Below are positions 1-7,491 of a stretch of 26,327 bases of DNA, one piece after another; the first letter of the stretch is position 1; each line of letters starts with the position of its first letter. A program made the position numbers and the translations under genes. The stretch spans positions 1-26,327 of the forward strand of contig CALKVG010000118.1 of assembly GCA_937998045.1 (NCBI GenBank), written 5' to 3'. The notes under the pieces were generated by a model. The model did no database searches. It was not told the origin of the DNA and saw nothing but the letters and a program-made list of their open reading frames with translations. Origin of the DNA: an uncultured Myxococcales bacterium. Lineage in GTDB: Bacteria; Myxococcota_A; Polyangia; Polyangiales; Polyangiaceae.

Positions 1-1605
1 GGGCGGGTGAAACCGCCACCTCAACTTTCAACAGCGACCGGGACGAAGCCCGTGCGGGCCGCGTTGGAGACAAGCGGATGGCGTGCCGTCATTCTTATCG
101 ATGGCCTCGATGAGGGCTGGCGGCCTGAAGATCTCGAGGCCGGCATCATTGGTGGCCTTTGCACAACCGCTGTCGACCTTCGAGACCGCACCACCAACAT
201 CCACGTCCTTGTCTTCATCCGCGACAACATGTTTCGTCTGCTGTCGGGGCTCGACAGCGATTTTTCTCGCAACATGGCAGGCGACAACATTCGCCTCACC
301 TGGGACCACTCGACGTTATTCGACCTCGTTGCCCGCCGCCTGCGTGCAATCAACGGATGGCCGGTGACGCTATCGTCCGTCGAGGCATGGAATCGCTTTG
401 CTTCGGACTCGCTCCAAGGCGAGGACGGCTTCCGGGAGTGCTTACGCCACACGCTCTATCGCCCGCGCGACGTCTTGGAACTTCTGAACCGCGCATCTGT
501 TCGAGCCGAGCGCAAAGGTCATGGCGGCATAGTGGCGGAAGATGTACTGGATGGAGCCAAGGACATTTCCGACCTGCGCCTACAGGATCTCGTAAACGAG
601 TACGAAGAGGTAATGCCTGGGCTAAAGAGTTACGTCGCCGCATTTTCCGGGCGATCGGCCATTGATACGTTCGGATCAATTATTTCCCTATTCCAAACGA
701 TTCGCCCAAAGCTACCTGTACCTGCACAGAGAACGTTCGCTCGTCTCGGAACTCCGTCTAACGTATTTCAATCCCTTTTCGGTGTTGGATTTATTGGTGT
801 CGAGGTGAGCAGTTCAGGATTCCAATTCTGCCACGATGGCGCCGATGTTAGCGGGGCCGAGCCGAAGGCTGACACCAAGATCGCCGTACATCCGTGCTAT
901 TCACGCGCGCTCGACGTTACGCTTCCCGAAGGCACGTCATTCGACGTCTTACTACCGATGTTGCAGGACGTGAATGATGACTATGACGAGGAGCCTGGTA
1001 ATCAGGAGGGCGTCCGCCACCTACTAGTCGACGGTTTCGAGAAACTCGTTCGCGATCTGGCGGATATACCGACAGGCCACAACGGCGCGCACAGATTTGA
1101 AGAGTGGGTTCACAACGTCATCACGCTTCTATTCTCAGGATCTCTCTCGGACATTGAGTTACACCCGGACACGAAAGGCACATTGCGGCGGGATGTCGTT
1201 GGGGCGAACGTTGCTGCGCGCGGGCTCTGGAAACGTCTCGCTTCGACCTACCGGGCCTCGCACGTCGTCTTTGAGGTGAAGAACTTCGAGAGACTAGAAC
1301 CGGATGCCTACGCACAGGCTCGCGCATATCAGGGAGCCATCTACGGCAACCTTGCGTTCATCATCTATCGGAGCAAACGCGACACTCTCGACGCCAACGA
1401 AAAATCGCATTTGCAAACGCATTGGGGACAGGGTGCCCTAATCGTCCTGGTCCCGGCTCATACGATCCTGCTTCGTTGCCTTCAAAAGCAACGGCACAAT
1501 GACCGACCGGACTACACCGCCAGAGCTTTTACTAAATGGGTCCATCGGCATGAGCGGACATACGTCAACCCCGTCGCCGGGCGCCATGGTGTGGATAATT
1601 CGTAG
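1..1605 (+). CDS. P-loop ATPase fused to PD-(D/E)xK-like nuclease, 5'-truncated
   Basis: The frame is open to the first base of the window, so the N-terminus, which should carry the Walker A loop, is missing. Numbering from the GTG at position 7, a Walker B-like strand ILIDGLDEGW lies at residues 30-38, followed by a segment with IRLTW (95-99) and a sensor-2-like RPRD (152-155), resembling the Sll1717 type of P-loop ATPase. A middle region (about 210-300) may be a winged helix. The C-terminal part has the pattern of a restriction-like nuclease: helix EEWVHNVITLLF, D396 in RRDVV, E423-x-K425 in VVFEVKNF, then a Q/Y-rich helix. Codons use more A/T than the downstream genes, suggesting transfer. 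Next to an integrase, an anti-phage role is possible but is inference. ATPase assignment is from motifs only; the nuclease call is moderately secure. Confidence 0.65.
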   Translation, partial: GRVKPPPQLSTATGTKPVRAALETSGWRAVILIDGLDEGWRPEDLEAGIIGGLCTTAVDLRDRTTNIHVLVFIRDNMFRLLSGLDSDFSRNMAGDNIRLTWDHSTLFDLVARRLRAINGWPVTLSSVEAWNRFASDSLQGEDGFRECLRHTLYRPRDVLELLNRASVRAERKGHGGIVAEDVLDGAKDISDLRLQDLVNEYEEVMPGLKSYVAAFSGRSAIDTFGSIISLFQTIRPKLPVPAQRTFARLGTPSNVFQSLFGVGFIGVEVSSSGFQFCHDGADVSGAEPKADTKIAVHPCYSRALDVTLPEGTSFDVLLPMLQDVNDDYDEEPGNQEGVRHLLVDGFEKLVRDLADIPTGHNGAHRFEEWVHNVITLLFSGSLSDIELHPDTKGTLRRDVVGANVAARGLWKRLASTYRASHVVFEVKNFERLEPDAYAQARAYQGAIYGNLAFIIYRSKRDTLDANEKSHLQTHWGQGALIVLVPAHTILLRCLQKQRHNDRPDYTARAFTKWVHRHERTYVNPVAGRHGVDNS

Positions 1606-1631
1606 CTCTTTCACAAGGTAAAGACACGGAC

Positions 1632-1782
1632 ATGCCTCGACCCCGCACCGGAATTCGAGCACACGACCGTCGCCGGCCGCACCGTCTTTCGTGGCCGTCT
1701 GCGGCTCGCCGACGGCACGCAGAGCGACCGCTTCGACCTGCCCGCGGACATAAACGAACGCCAGGCACGCGACTGCCGCTAG
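1632..1782 (+). pseudogene. N-terminal fragment of a second tyrosine integrase, frameshifted
   Basis: ATG at 1632 begins MPRPRTG, nearly the same as the start of the intact integrase 200 bp downstream (MPPTRTG; first 20 bases of each almost identical). After about seven codons the frame must shift near 1651-1654 (one base too many) to continue as FEHTTVAGRTVFRGRLRLAD, then ...FDLPADINERQARDCR and a TAG at 1780-1782. This aligns with the arm-binding N-terminus of the downstream integrase (TTYYRARIRHLDGFRERVDVPE). No core or catalytic domain follows. It is best read as the remnant of an earlier or duplicated integrase gene. Confidence 0.5.
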
Positions 1783-1828
1783 CCCGAGCCCGCCCGTGGA
1801 GCTACGTCCACCAGATCAAGGAACCCGT

Positions 1829-3136
1829 ATGCCCCCGACCCGCACCGGCTACGTCGAACCCTGCAGGCGCACCGACGGCACGACCTACTACCGCGCCCGG
1901 ATCCGGCACCTCGACGGCTTCCGCGAGCGCGTCGACGTGCCCGAGAAGCACTCAACGCCGGCCGGCGGCCTGACGGCCCGGGAACGCGCCGAGCAGTGGG
2001 CCGCGGCGCTGCAAGAGGACGAGGACGAGACCCACGAGCTGTACGAGCGCCGAAGGGCGCGGCTCGCGGCGCAGGGTACCGGGACCATCGACAGCTTCGC
2101 CGACGACGTGTTCGACCGGCGGGAGGCCGAGGGCAAGACGAGCGTCGGGCGCGAGCGCCGCCTTTGGAAGGCGCGCGTCTCCGAACGCCTCGGCGCTCAC
2201 CCCGTGGCGACGGTCCCGAAGGACAAGATCGAGGACTTCCGCGACTACCTCGACGCCGAGGTGCGGAAGCGCATAGCCGGCGGCAAGGACGACGGGATCA
2301 GCGGCAAGACCGCGATGATCCTCTGGACGCTCGTGCGCACGGTCTTCAAGGAAGCGGTCAACTGTCGCGACCGATCCAAGCGCGTGCGCGCGGACGATCC
2401 GACCCTCGGCGTCTTGCCGCCCCTCAAGACCCGGGCGCGCAAGAAGACCTTCATCTTCCCGTCCGAGTTCGCGCAGCTCGTGTCCTGCGAGCTCGTACCG
2501 CTCGATTGGCGCGAGCTGTACGCCGTCGCCGCGTACTTGTACCTGCGGCCGGGCGAGCTGCGGGCGCTGACGTTCGAGCACGTCGACCTCGACGCCAGGG
2601 TCGTCAGCGTCGTCATGGCCTACGACGAAGAGGCCGACGAGACGAAGCCCACGAAGACCGAGCGCGGTCAGCGGGAAGTGCCGATCCCGGCGGCCCTCGT
2701 GCCCTTGCTGACGAGCATGCGGCAGCGAGCCGGCGCGACCGCCCATGTGGCGCCCCTGCTGGCCAAGGTCGCCGACAACAAGCGGGCGGCCTTCCTGCGC
2801 ACGCACCTCAAGCTCGCCGACGTGACGCGCCCGCGGCTGCTCGAGGACACGGCCACGACGATGATGGTCAACTTCCGCTCGCTGCGCGACAGCGGCATCA
2901 CGTGGGAAGCCCTCGCGGGTATCCCCGTCGACCGCATCCAGGCCCGCGCTGGGCACGAGCACATCTCGACCACGCTCGGCTACGTGAAGGCCGTCGAAGA
3001 CCTTCAGGGGAAGTTCGGCGCCCCCTTCGCCCCCCTACCCTTGGGCCCATCCAGCCCAAGGATTGGCCCAAGTGGCGCGAAGGGAGCCTCAAACAAGCTC
3101 CGGCTGCTGGACTCGAACCAGCGACCCGGCGGTTAA
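1829..3136 (+). CDS. int: Tyrosine recombinase / phage-type integrase
   Basis: A site-specific recombinase that would integrate or excise a mobile element. ATG 1829 is preferred over GTG 1796 because AAGGA (1818-1822) sits six bases upstream. The 435-residue product has an arm-type N-terminus (about 1-50), a core-binding SAM-like domain (about 85-190) and a catalytic domain (about 205-395). Catalytic residues visible: R240 (LYLRPGEL), lysine(s) 273/276 in TKPTKTERGQREV, R353 (FRSLRDSG; the usual preceding His is Phe), H376 (AGHEH) and the nucleophile Y385 (TTLGYVK). The last codons, LRLLDSNQRPGG, are the antisense of a tRNA 3' half, so the gene runs into its likely att core. The reading frame seems to lose one base near 3030-3035, replacing a longer C-terminus (see separate entry). 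Confidence 0.85.
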   Translation: MPPTRTGYVEPCRRTDGTTYYRARIRHLDGFRERVDVPEKHSTPAGGLTARERAEQWAAALQEDEDETHELYERRRARLAAQGTGTIDSFADDVFDRREAEGKTSVGRERRLWKARVSERLGAHPVATVPKDKIEDFRDYLDAEVRKRIAGGKDDGISGKTAMILWTLVRTVFKEAVNCRDRSKRVRADDPTLGVLPPLKTRARKKTFIFPSEFAQLVSCELVPLDWRELYAVAAYLYLRPGELRALTFEHVDLDARVVSVVMAYDEEADETKPTKTERGQREVPIPAALVPLLTSMRQRAGATAHVAPLLAKVADNKRAAFLRTHLKLADVTRPRLLEDTATTMMVNFRSLRDSGITWEALAGIPVDRIQARAGHEHISTTLGYVKAVEDLQGKFGAPFAPLPLGPSSPRIGPSGAKGASNKLRLLDSNQRPGG

Positions 3137-3471
3137 CAGACGAGCAGGGTGCACCACAAAGCGAAGCGTTGCGCGAGCTTACGCCTTATGAGGGGTGCGA
3201 GGCGGGTGACCCTGATCCGGCGGGATTTACGGTGCTTCAAAATGAATCGTCCCATAGCGTCACCGAGAATCGTGCAGAGTGCAGCGACTCTGACCATATT
3301 CGCGAAGGCGCCGCCTCTCGTCAGGTCCGATCGGTAGGTTCCGTTCCGGAAACGAGCGACGAAGCGCTCCGGCTGGCCGTCAAGCTCGCTGTCGACGAGG
3401 AGGACTACACGCGAGTCGAGACGCTGCTCGACCTGCTCAGGCGCCCCAAGCCGACACAGCTCCCTCGCTAA
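3037..3471 (+). pseudogene. Out-of-frame C-terminal extension of the integrase
   Basis: In the frame one base away from the integrase an open stretch runs from the C-run at 3030-3035 to a TAA at 3469-3471. It reads as ordinary protein: TLGPIQPKDWPKWREGSLKQ, then across the tRNA fragment (AAGLEPATRRLTDEQ), and ends with a helical tail containing LRLAVKLAVDEEDYTRVETL. No start codon or ribosome site of its own is evident. One extra C in the six-C run would fuse it to the integrase and give a protein of about 545 residues. Either the gene has a real deletion, or the run is miscalled. The end overlaps the convergent vapC stop by four bases. Confidence 0.45.
3098..3139 (-). other. tRNA-Asn(GTT) 3' half, probable att core
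   Basis: Read on the minus strand this is an anticodon loop CTGTTAA, the 3' anticodon-stem strand CCGCC, a variable loop, a perfect T arm (GCTGG-TTCGAGT-CCAGC) and an acceptor 3' strand AGCCGGAG. The 5' half is absent: bases beyond 3139 cannot pair with CCGCC and there is no D arm. Only the 3' half of a tRNA at the end of an integrase gene is the classic form of an attachment core. Because the integrase side does not carry the tRNA 5' half, the arrangement resembles attP or an element-internal junction rather than a restored tRNA. Confidence 0.7.
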
Positions 3472-3881
3472 GGCGTTCCGGCCGCCGGCGTCAGGACGTC
3501 GACGGCGATCTCGGTGCACCGCGCGAGCGATGCGTCGCCCGTCAGAAAGACATTCGCGCCGGCGTCGATCGCGCTCGCCAGATGGATCGCGTCCGGCGAT
3601 CGGAAGCCATACTTCGCGCGAAGCTCCGTCGCGCGTTCGATGACTGCGCCCGAGATGTCAAGCAGACGAGCCGCCGCGAAGGCCGCTTCGTATCGCGCGA
3701 GCAATGCCGTATCGCGAGCTCGCAGCGGCTTCGAACGACACTCGAGGCGCGAGAGGCGCGATGTGACGAGCCCGGTCGTCGCTTCGAGGGCGTTCAAACG
3801 AGCCTCGGCTACGGTACGCCATTCGGGCGCGCCCTCGGTCAGGTAGATGAGGCAGCACGCGTCGAGATACGCCTCAGCCAC
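3468..3881 (-). CDS. vapC: PIN-domain toxin, VapC family
   Basis: A 137-residue PIN-domain ribonuclease, the toxin half of a type II toxin-antitoxin pair. The four acidic metal-binding positions are all present: D7 (AYLDACC), E47 (RLECRS), D97 (SPDAIHLASA) and D116 (LTGDASLA). The GTG start at 3881 gives the standard PIN N-terminus and overlaps the antitoxin stop by eight bases, implying translational coupling; longer upstream starts would add residues that do not fit the family. VapC proteins usually cleave specific tRNAs or rRNA; the target here cannot be read from sequence. Its 3' end meets the integrase extension convergently. Confidence 0.88.
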   Translation of the reverse strand: MAEAYLDACCLIYLTEGAPEWRTVAEARLNALEATTGLVTSRLSRLECRSKPLRARDTALLARYEAAFAAARLLDISGAVIERATELRAKYGFRSPDAIHLASAIDAGANVFLTGDASLARCTEIAVDVLTPAAGTP

Positions 3882-4107
3882 GGTCCCAGCTCGCGCGCTC
3901 CTCTGCGATCTGGCGATCGATGTCTTCCTTCGTGCGCGTCCCGGGCGGGAACGTGGCCACCGTCGCGAGCATGTCCGCCACCGTCGGATGCATGACTGCA
4001 ACGGGGCGGACCGTGACCTCGACCTCGCCGTCCAGTTCGTCCACCGGCTCCTCGAGATCGATCCGCCGGCCATGAAGCCGCCCGCGCACGACCACTCCGC
4101 GTTCCAT
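3874..4107 (-). CDS. vapB: VapB-like antitoxin
   Basis: A 77-residue protein directly upstream of and overlapping the PIN toxin. The N-terminal half is beta-rich (VVRGRLHGRRIDLEEPVDEL) and the C-terminus contains the helix TRTKEDIDRQIAEERASW typical of toxin-wrapping antitoxin tails. It should bind and neutralise the toxin and autoregulate the pair. ATG at 4107 follows a weak GAAG. A TAGATT-like -10 element lies just upstream on the minus strand, but no convincing -35. Assignment rests on size, tail and gene order more than on a DNA-binding motif. Confidence 0.75.
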   Translation of the reverse strand: MERGVVVRGRLHGRRIDLEEPVDELDGEVEVTVRPVAVMHPTVADMLATVATFPPGTRTKEDIDRQIAEERASWDRG

Positions 4108-4435
4108 GGCTTCGAATCTAGCGCGTTCGCTTGCGTCCGGCTAGGAGCGCAGCCGTTGAAGCCAGCCGGCGTGCCAGGCCCCGGCGCGGTGAGGACCGTG
4201 GCCAGCGATCGCCTCTGCCTCAGTGACCGCGGGCCCCGACCGACCGCGGGCCCCGACCGGTGAGGGCGAGAACGCCGACGACGAGCGCGGGGACTGCGGC
4301 GCCTGGCGAGTACGCCGCGACCCGCAACGCCCAGCTCGGCGCTCGCCCCCCCACACCGACGCTTCGTCCCCTCGCCACCCTCCGGTGCTCTCGTCGTTCC
4401 TCACTCGGGTGCTCCCGGCTCCGCGCCCATGCACG
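4108..4435 (+). other. Gene-free gap with a 17-bp tandem duplication
   Basis: No reading frame here looks like protein; those present are arginine/serine-rich shadows. The only structure is a perfect 17-base head-to-tail duplication (unit GACCGCGGGCCCCGACC) at 4225-4241 and 4242-4258. The antitoxin promoter should lie at the left edge, on the minus strand. Confidence 0.5.
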
Positions 4436-4687
4436 TCAGGTTGCCGCTCGAGGAAGCCGGACCCCAGCTTCGTGAGACAACAACCGAGCGAAGAAGATGA
4501 GGTACAGCCCCGAGGCGCCGACGAGGACATAGATGATGCGGGTCAGCGCTGAGCCCGCGCCGAAGATGGCAGCCACGAGGTTGAACGAGAAGAGTCCAAC
4601 CAGTGCCCAGTTCAGGGCTCCGACGATCACGAGCACGGTTGCGACCCATCCGAGGATGTGAGTCGTCGACTTGGATTTGCTTTCCAT
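4436..4687 (-). CDS. DUF378 small membrane protein
   Basis: An 83-residue inner-membrane protein of the DUF378 (YuzA-like) family. Two hydrophobic segments are seen: residues about 12-40 (HILGWVATVLVIVGALNWAL and following) and about 50-70 (RIIYVLVGASGLYLIFF), with the family's GALNW and LYVLVG-type motifs. The ATG at 4687 is preceded by GGAG on the minus strand. Function of the family is unknown. It is 127 bases downstream of the histidine kinase stop and may be a separate unit. Longer upstream readings in this frame antisense to the kinase are not credible. Confidence 0.85.
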   Translation of the reverse strand: MESKSKSTTHILGWVATVLVIVGALNWALVGLFSFNLVAAIFGAGSALTRIIYVLVGASGLYLIFFARLLSHEAGVRLPRAAT

Positions 4688-4814
4688 GGAGGCTCCGGTT
4701 GCAAGAATCATCGCAAGATGGGCAACTCGCATGCCCCTGCGGCGTGAGCCCGCGCGAGCCGCGGGCGAGCGCGTCAGGAGGCGCGCTTTGCCCGCTGACT
4801 CGGCCGGAAAGGCG

Positions 4815-6350
4815 TCACCACCCGGGCGGGGCATGCGAGGTGGCCTCGCCTCGGAGCTGCGGAAGCCGTGGTGGCCTGGGCACGGTGAAATGAAAGCTCG
4901 TGGTCTCACCAGGCGTGCTCTCCGCCCAGAGACGACCGCCGTGAGCCTCGATGAGCCCCCTGGCGATATAGAGCCCGAGGCCGATGCCGGGCCTCCGGCA
5001 TTCCCGGGCTCCGCGAGCACGCGTGAACCGACGGAAGAGAAGCGGCAGCTCATCCGCCGCAATGCCAGGGCCTTCGTTCGTCACGATGACCTCCACCGAG
5101 TCGTCCCGCGGGATGGCCTCGACACGGATCGAGGTTTCGGACGATCCATATTTCACTGCGTTGGAGATCAGGTTCCCGAGGACCTGGTGAATCCGGTCCG
5201 GGTCGATCCATACGACGCATTCCGCCCCGACGGTCACGCACACCTCATGCCCCGCTATGACGTCCTCGAGTCCATCGACCGCTGCGTCGACGAGCGTAGC
5301 CAGGTCGACCGGCTGGCACTCGATGGTCAGCCGGTTGGACTCGATTCGAGATGCATCGAGGAGGTCGTTCACCATTCGGTTCAGGCGCTTCGAGGCTCGG
5401 GCGATTCGCTCGAGCGCTCGTCGATCTCGATCGGGCAGCTCGTGCACCGGGTGCCTGAGGAGGCTCTCGACGGCCAGACCGATGGTGTTCACCGGCTGGC
5501 GCAGGTCATGGGCCACGACCGCCGCCCATTCCTCTCGAAGACGCTCGAGCTCCTTGCGGTCGGACAGGTCCTGCACGGTCACGATGACCCCCGAGATATT
5601 TCCGGTCGCATCCCGAAACGATCCTGCGCTCACCGCCGCGGGAGTCATCTCTCCCGTGCGACGACGCACGAGCATCTCTTCCCGCACGATCGCCTCGTGA
5701 TTCCTGAGTACCCGGACGATCGGCCAGTGCGAATCCGGGAGGACACTTCCATCGAGACCTCGCAGCTGGACGACGACTGGATTGCCGAACGGGTCGTGTC
5801 CGGGGTCTTCGCCCGACAGGGCCGCCGCCCCTTGATTCGCTGCCTTGAGGCCCCCCTGCTCATTGTAGAGCAGCACGGCGTCGGGCATTTGTTCGATGGC
5901 GTTCCGCAGCCACGTTCGTTGGAGATGCTCCAAGTCCCTGGCCTTCGCGAGCTCTCTCGTCAGGTCGGCCAGCTCGGCATTGGCGGCCATGAGCTGCGTC
6001 CCGATCTCCTCCGTGTAGCCGATGCCAATCGAGTCCTCGAGGAGGAGCGTCTCGCCGGGCATCTCGAGCAGGAGGAGCGTGGCCGCGATGGGTGGCCCAC
6101 CGACCCGAGTCACCTCCAGCTCCGCCGTGCTTCCCGAAACGCCCTCGCGGAGAAAGGTGTGGGCCTTCTCGCGGCAGCCTTCATCGAAAAGCTCCTCGAC
6201 TGCCATCCCCACGTCCAGATGTGCATGGAGCGAGCGGGCCGCGGCATTGGCGTGATGAACACGGCCCTGGCGGATCGCCACGACCGGAATCCGGTGTTGA
6301 TCGGAGACGAGGGCGGTGCGCCACTGCTCGAGAGCGTTATTTCCAGACAC
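4815..6350 (-). CDS. PAS-domain sensor histidine kinase
   Basis: A 511-residue, apparently cytosolic kinase with no membrane segment. An N-terminal PAS-like domain (about 15-110) is followed by a coiled linker (LADLTRELAKARDLEHLQ), a second PAS domain (about 145-265), HisKA with the phospho-acceptor H281 in VVAHDLRQPVN, and HATPase with N-box (LGNLISNAVKYG), NEGPGIA and GIGLGLYIARG. GTG 6350 is chosen because GAGG lies six bases upstream and the first PAS then starts normally; ATG at 6398 would give 16 more residues. It overlaps the upstream cobalamin-binding gene by 14 bases, implying co-translation and a joint role. No response regulator adjoins it, so its output is unknown. Confidence 0.9.
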   Translation of the reverse strand: MSGNNALEQWRTALVSDQHRIPVVAIRQGRVHHANAAARSLHAHLDVGMAVEELFDEGCREKAHTFLREGVSGSTAELEVTRVGGPPIAATLLLLEMPGETLLLEDSIGIGYTEEIGTQLMAANAELADLTRELAKARDLEHLQRTWLRNAIEQMPDAVLLYNEQGGLKAANQGAAALSGEDPGHDPFGNPVVVQLRGLDGSVLPDSHWPIVRVLRNHEAIVREEMLVRRRTGEMTPAAVSAGSFRDATGNISGVIVTVQDLSDRKELERLREEWAAVVAHDLRQPVNTIGLAVESLLRHPVHELPDRDRRALERIARASKRLNRMVNDLLDASRIESNRLTIECQPVDLATLVDAAVDGLEDVIAGHEVCVTVGAECVVWIDPDRIHQVLGNLISNAVKYGSSETSIRVEAIPRDDSVEVIVTNEGPGIAADELPLLFRRFTRARGARECRRPGIGLGLYIARGLIEAHGGRLWAESTPGETTSFHFTVPRPPRLPQLRGEATSHAPPGW

Positions 6351-6957
6351 GGGCCACCTCGACCGCTTCGGAGGCACAGTGGGCGATCGCGTCGGCACCC
6401 AACGATGGAGCGGCGGTGTTCGGATATTCCATCACGCGCCCCCCCAGAAGGATTTTCACATTCGGCGCGGCTGCGCGCATGCCGTCGATCGCCGAGCGCG
6501 TCAGCGCGAGGTGCATCCGAGAGGCCGACCATCTTCGGAGCAAGCTCGCGTACCTCGCGAACGAGATGCCCACCGGAACGTCGGCGCCGAAGAAGCGCTC
6601 GTCCCATCCATCGAGCGCGAGAAGATCGGCCACCATGCGCGCGCCGAACTCGTGACGCTCGCCTTGTGCGCACGCAATGAGCGCTCGCGGCCCAGACGGA
6701 GGCCACGGAAACAGCCCGTAGAGCGCAGATACGGCGGTTTGCGCGGTCGCGGTTGCGAGATGCTCGTCTGCGATGCTGATGCGGTTTGCTTGCCAGAGCT
6801 CGCCGACCTCCTCCAGAGCACGCTGAACGACTTCCTCGTACAGGAACCGTACACCGTGGCGCTCGAAGGCTTGGCGGGCGTAGCGCGCGGCTCGACGACG
6901 ATCGCCCTCGAGGATGAGCGCCAGGAAGGTTGGATCCTCATGGGGCGCGCTTCTCAT
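6337..6957 (-). CDS. Stand-alone cobalamin-binding protein, possible B12 photoreceptor
   Basis: A 206-residue protein with a helical B12 cap (about 10-80) and a Rossmann-type B12 domain (about 90-205), as in the sensory half of CarH but without the MerR DNA-binding domain. W55-x9-E65-H66 (WQANRISIADEH) matches the Wx9EH cap motif, and E100-x-H102-x-x-G105 (ERHEFG) matches the E/DxHxxG cobalt-ligand motif. The residue after W55 is Q56, whereas CarH has the histidine that forms the light-induced bis-His link, so the photochemistry may differ. ATG 6957 places the cap at the N-terminus; the longer upstream frame is arginine/serine-rich. It overlaps the kinase gene, which suggests that it feeds a light or cobalamin signal to that kinase (inference). 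Confidence 0.85.
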   Translation of the reverse strand: MRSAPHEDPTFLALILEGDRRRAARYARQAFERHGVRFLYEEVVQRALEEVGELWQANRISIADEHLATATAQTAVSALYGLFPWPPSGPRALIACAQGERHEFGARMVADLLALDGWDERFFGADVPVGISFARYASLLRRWSASRMHLALTRSAIDGMRAAAPNVKILLGGRVMEYPNTAAPSLGADAIAHCASEAVEVARVWK

Positions 6958-7156
6958 GTGGCCTCGAGCGCAGACCGGTGCGACGAACGAGAGCCTCCTC
7001 GAAGAGTCCAATCGGTCCCGTCGTCGCTGCGTGCTCGTGCTCTCCTTCGAGCGCTGCCCGAGCCGCAGCATCGAACGAGACTCGTGGTCGGTAGTTCGTG
7101 AGCTCCCAGTAGCGCTCGTTCTCGGGCAGGAGGTCCTCCGTGAGGCCAAAGACCAA
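6938..7156 (-). CDS. Unrecognised short ORF upstream of the cobalamin-binding gene
   Basis: From a TTG at 7156 a 72-codon frame with codon use like its neighbours reads LVFGLTEDLLPENERYWEL then TNYRPRVSFDAAARAALEGE, and overlaps the cobalamin-binding start by 20 bases. The composition looks like real protein, and the frame stays open further upstream without a better start. I do not recognise a family. It may be the 3' remnant of a gene whose 5' part was lost in the degraded stretch to its right, or a small coupled leader gene. Confidence 0.35.
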   Translation of the reverse strand: MVFGLTEDLLPENERYWELTNYRPRVSFDAAARAALEGEHEHAATTGPIGLFEEALVRRTGLRSRPHEKRAP

Positions 7157-7159
7157 GAC

Positions 7160-7490
7160 TGGGCGAAAACATCGACGCGCGGGCCGTTCTTGCGGCTGCG
7201 CTCGAGGGCCGGCGGCTCACGGCAACCCCCGTCGAAACCAAGGGGCAGCGGCACTGGCAGCTCTCGGCCAAGATTGGAGCGGGCTACCTCCTGGCGCTCC
7301 CCAATTCTGGGGCACCATCATCTGGTGGTTGCGCACTGTGCCGTGGCCGAACCACGCGGAAACGTTCGCGAAGCAATCGGTGAACGCGCTCCACGCCGCC
7401 GTGGCCGCGCGGCCTACGGTTCGACGTATCACTGTTAGCAGCATCGAGCCCCGCAGCGGCGGGCCCGGCAAGGGGAGCGAGTTCGTCGGC
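7160..7490 (+). other. Degraded stretch, possible recombinase C-terminal remnant
   Basis: No intact gene. On the plus strand one frame ending at a TGA (7380-7382) contains VLAAALEGRRLTATPVETKG followed by QRHWQLSAKIGAGYLLAL, which is faintly like the C-terminal tail of large serine recombinases. There is no start, no catalytic domain and no ribosome site, so the identification is tentative. The remaining bases up to the catalase-like remnant show nothing I can name. Confidence 0.25.
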
Positions 7491-7491
7491 T

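Noticed and set aside
1..30. Adapter at the left end of the window
   Set aside because: The first bases do not match the Nextera mosaic end or adapter; the reading frame simply runs off the edge.
1952..2962. Long minus-strand open frame across the integrase
   Set aside because: It is the antisense shadow of a well-supported integrase with catalytic residues; composition is Arg/Leu/Gly/Val-rich and it has no ribosome site.
1996..3036. Plus-strand frame over the integrase core in the same frame as the C-terminal tail
   Set aside because: Before about 3036 it is Arg/Pro-rich shadow of the integrase; only the part after that looks like protein.
3098..3180. A complete tRNA-Asn gene
   Set aside because: Only the anticodon loop to acceptor 3' strand is present; no D arm and no pairing for the 5' anticodon or acceptor strands.
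4671..6680. 669-codon plus-strand open frame
   Set aside because: Antisense of the histidine kinase and B12 genes, which have clear domains; high GC keeps the opposite strand open.
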